Shown here: positions 14,757 to 16,807 of the stretch, in pieces
How positions within the stretch are numbered: the first letter of the stretch is position 1
How the letters are laid out: the number at the start of each line of letters is the position of its first letter
Assembly: GCA_900544245.1 (NCBI GenBank)
Contig: UQUH01000039.1
Location: 1 to 16,807, forward strand
Length of the DNA stretch: 16,807 nt
Direction of reading: 5' to 3'
DNA from: an uncultured Coriobacteriaceae bacterium
Lineage (GTDB): Bacteria > Actinomycetota > Coriobacteriia > Coriobacteriales > QAMH01
Position numbers and translations under genes: made by a program
Notes under the pieces: generated by a model
What the model was told of the DNA's origin: nothing
The model's database searches: none
Seen by the model: only the letters and a program-made list of their open reading frames with translations

Positions 14757-14873
14757 ATATGCTCCCCCGGACGCGCAAGGCGTCATCTAGCTGTAACGTT
14801 TCTCGTCCAAAACTTAGCTAGTATAGATGAAATCAATCCAATTTAGACGAATAGTGACGAAGGGCTGATGGGC
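14757..14873. promoter_or_regulatory. Divergent promoter region with repeated GACGA boxes
   Basis: TATAGA (14822-14827, + strand) and TATACT (14825-14820, minus strand) are overlapping -10 candidates for the MFS-CBS and DUF554 genes; their -35 boxes are weak. TCGTCCAAA (14803-14811) and TTTAGACGA (14842-14850) form an inverted repeat matching at 8 of 9 positions that brackets the -10 boxes. A further GACGAA (14856-14861) follows ten bases after GACGAA at 14846-14851. CTAGCT (14787-14792) and AGCTAG (14816-14821) form another inverted repeat. These look like possible operator sites for a repressor, which is not encoded in the window. Confidence 0.4.
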
Positions 14874-16807
14874 ATGGCATTGGGTGTGAGCAGACGAGAC
14901 ATGGTGATGATAGGCGTGTTGCTGGCGGGCACGTTGCTGGCGGTGCTCAACCAGACGCTGCTCTCCCCCGCGCTTCCCGCCATCATGGCGAGCCTCGAGG
15001 TCGATGCCACCACCGTGCAATGGCTCACGAGCGGCTATTCGCTCGTCGAGGCGGTCATTATCCCGCTCTCGGCCTTTCTCATCGGGCGCTTCACGACACG
15101 CCAGCTCTTCAACACGGGGTTCGTCATCTTCGCGATAGGTAGTCTCGCCGCGGCGCTCGCCCCCAACTTCTGGGTGCTGCTGCTCGGCCGCGTGTTGCAA
15201 GCGGCATGTACGGGCATGGTCATGCCCATGGTCTTCACGGTCATCCTGCTTGTCTTCCCCCGCGAAAAGCGCGGCACTGCCATGGGCGCCATCGGGCTGA
15301 TCATCGGCTTTGCCCCGGCCGTCGGTCCCTCGGTAGCGGGTTTGCTCGTTGACTCGGTCGGCTGGCGTTGGCTCTTCGGCATCGTCACGATCCTGACCGT
15401 CGTCGTCCTCGTGCTCTCGCTCGTGCTCCTGCGCAATTACGGCGACTTCAAGCGCACGAGCTTCGACAAGCTGTCCGTCCTGCTCTCCTCGACGGGCCTC
15501 GTCTGTCTGCTCTACGGCCTTTCGACCTTCTCGTCGAGCGACAACCTGTTCGTGACCGGCGTACTCATCGTCATCGGCCTCGTGCTCGTGGGCCTCTTCG
15601 TGCGTCGTCAGCTCAAGCTGCCCGTCCCGATGCTCAAGGTCGACATCCTCAAGACGCGCAAGTACGCCACGACCGTCGTCATCATCGTCATCGTGCAGGC
15701 CGCCCTCATGGGCACGGGCGTCATCACGCCGCTTTACATCCAGGGCGTCTGCGGCTACTCGGCCACGATGTCGGGTGTCGCGATGCTACCCGGCGCGGTG
15801 ATCGGCGCTTTCATGGGTCTCGTGAGCGGACGGCTCTTCGATCGCTTTGGCGTGCGCAAGGTCGTCGTGCCCGGCTCCCTCGTCGCGCTCTTCGGAGCCT
15901 TTTGCCTCACGCTGCTGGGTATGGACACCGACTTCGTCTTCATCATGCTCGCCTACACGATCCTCACCATCGGTCTGCAGTTCACGATGACCCCGCTCAA
16001 CACCTGGGGCGTCAACGCGTTGTCCAACGACGTGATCCAGCATGCGCAGGGCCTGTCAAACACGCTCAACCAGGTCGCCGCCTCGCTCGGAACGGCCATG
16101 CTCGTGTCCATCTCGGCACTCGCCCCCGTCTTCGCTCCCGAATCGGCGGGCATAGAGCAGATGTTCATCGGCGACCACATGGCGTTTTGCACCACGGCGG
16201 CGATCATGGTCATCGCCGTGCTCATCATCCTCTTCTTCGTGCGTGACAAGGTGAGAGAAAGAGGAGCCGCGAAGGTCGAGATGCAGGCCGCCGGCGATGG
16301 AACCGTCGATTACGCGGCCGGCTTCGACGGCGTGACGGTGGACGCGACAACAAGCGAGAACATCGCGGCCGAGGCGGGTGCTTCCGGGGAGATGCAGTAC
16401 CACGTCTCGGATGCCATGAACCGCAATCCCCTTGCCGTCCTTGCCGGCACGCCCATGGACGAGGTCATCGAGCTCATGGCGGCAAACGACACAAGCGGCG
16501 TGCCCGTCGTCAACGAGGACGACAAGCTCGTCGGGTTCATCTCCGATGGCGATGTCGCCTCCTACCTTGGCAGCAACAACATATCGCTGCTCGACTCGAC
16601 GCTCAACATCTATCGTTTCGAAGATGACTCGGCACTCACGTCACGCCTGGTCGACCTGCTCAACCTCGACGTCATGGACATCGCGACGAAACGCGTCATC
16701 TCCGTACGCGAGGACACGCCGCTCGACAAGGCGGTCCACACGCTTTCCGAGAAGCGCATCAAGAAGATGCCCGTCATAGACGGGGAAGGCAGGCTCGTGG
16801 GCGCCCT
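14874..16807 (+). CDS. MFS drug-efflux transporter (DHA2/EmrB-QacA type) fused to tandem CBS domains (3' end missing)
   Basis: At least 644 residues, continuing past the window. Residues 1-456 form a 14-segment major facilitator of the DHA2 (EmrB/QacA) family: TM1 with LNQTLLSPALPAI, WLTSGYSL in TM2, GRVLQAACTGMVMP in TM4 and the antiporter motif GFAPAVGPSVAGLL in TM5. After an acidic linker (457-506) comes a Bateman module. CBS1 (about 507-565) includes VSDAMNRNPLAV and GFISDGD, with the S-x-x-D ligand-binding motif at Ser557 and Asp560. CBS2 starts near residue 601 with VMDIATKRVISV and is cut by the window edge at LVGA. CBS pairs bind adenosine nucleotides in other transporters, so nucleotide-gated export is inferred. 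GAAGGG (14859-14864) suits ATG 14874; ATG 14868 is an alternative. The frame is continuous across the junction, so this is a true fusion. Confidence 0.9.
   Translation, partial: MALGVSRRDMVMIGVLLAGTLLAVLNQTLLSPALPAIMASLEVDATTVQWLTSGYSLVEAVIIPLSAFLIGRFTTRQLFNTGFVIFAIGSLAAALAPNFWVLLLGRVLQAACTGMVMPMVFTVILLVFPREKRGTAMGAIGLIIGFAPAVGPSVAGLLVDSVGWRWLFGIVTILTVVVLVLSLVLLRNYGDFKRTSFDKLSVLLSSTGLVCLLYGLSTFSSSDNLFVTGVLIVIGLVLVGLFVRRQLKLPVPMLKVDILKTRKYATTVVIIVIVQAALMGTGVITPLYIQGVCGYSATMSGVAMLPGAVIGAFMGLVSGRLFDRFGVRKVVVPGSLVALFGAFCLTLLGMDTDFVFIMLAYTILTIGLQFTMTPLNTWGVNALSNDVIQHAQGLSNTLNQVAASLGTAMLVSISALAPVFAPESAGIEQMFIGDHMAFCTTAAIMVIAVLIILFFVRDKVRERGAAKVEMQAAGDGTVDYAAGFDGVTVDATTSENIAAEAGASGEMQYHVSDAMNRNPLAVLAGTPMDEVIELMAANDTSGVPVVNEDDKLVGFISDGDVASYLGSNNISLLDSTLNIYRFEDDSALTSRLVDLLNLDVMDIATKRVISVREDTPLDKAVHTLSEKRIKKMPVIDGEGRLVGA

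Noticed and set aside
15368..16246. 292-residue + strand frame inside the MFS gene
   Set aside because: Arg/His-rich out-of-frame reading of the MFS transporter; the correct frame is the one open through the window end.
1..16807. CRISPR array, prophage, toxin-antitoxin or restriction system
   Set aside because: No regularly spaced direct repeats, no nuclease, methyltransferase, integrase or small paired toxin gene was seen on either strand.

Overview
The window is GC-rich, densely packed bacterial chromosome. I infer a gut-type actinobacterium of class Coriobacteriia (Collinsella/Olsenella/Eggerthella-like). This rests on the GC-rich third positions, the mix of anaerobic redox proteins with saccharolytic genes, and the general look of the proteins; no rRNA or marker gene is present to prove it. 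There is no CRISPR array, rRNA, tRNA, recognisable transposase or phage gene.

Left part (1-4803, all genes on the + strand): the C-terminal half of a TrpB2-type tryptophan synthase beta chain; a 379-base non-coding stretch with a good promoter candidate and a nested inverted-repeat block that could be a structured RNA leader; a membrane protein of the putative ABC-transporter type IV family; a flavin reductase-rubredoxin fusion (Hrb-like); a short-chain dehydrogenase with an unusual cofactor loop, followed by a strong intrinsic terminator; and a membrane protein resembling the flippase part of MprF. This part ends in a perfect 35-bp inverted repeat that supplies the stop codons of two convergent genes.

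Middle (4797-9257): on the minus strand, a coupled pair of bacterial PH-domain membrane proteins (YdbS/YdbT type). From an AT-rich divergent promoter region, a + strand pair follows: a baeRF-family protein (archaeo-eukaryotic release-factor-like) and a membrane-anchored extracytoplasmic protein of unknown function.

Right part (9254-16807): a minus-strand operon of galactokinase and a 7-TM GGDEF diguanylate cyclase, whose ribosome binding site overlaps the galK stop codon. Divergent from it is a cytoplasmic GH2 glycosidase, plausibly feeding galactose to galK. The GH2 gene overlaps, tail to tail, a DUF554 membrane protein gene. Divergent from DUF554 is a 14-TM drug-efflux type MFS transporter (EmrB/QacA) fused to a C-terminal tandem CBS (Bateman) module; it runs off the window.

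Most of the window is ordinary chromosome. The items most worth a second look are the MFS-CBS fusion, the galK-diguanylate cyclase operon, the 35-bp palindrome at a convergent gene junction, and the structured leader-like block at 903-990. I found no complete, clearly new multi-gene system.
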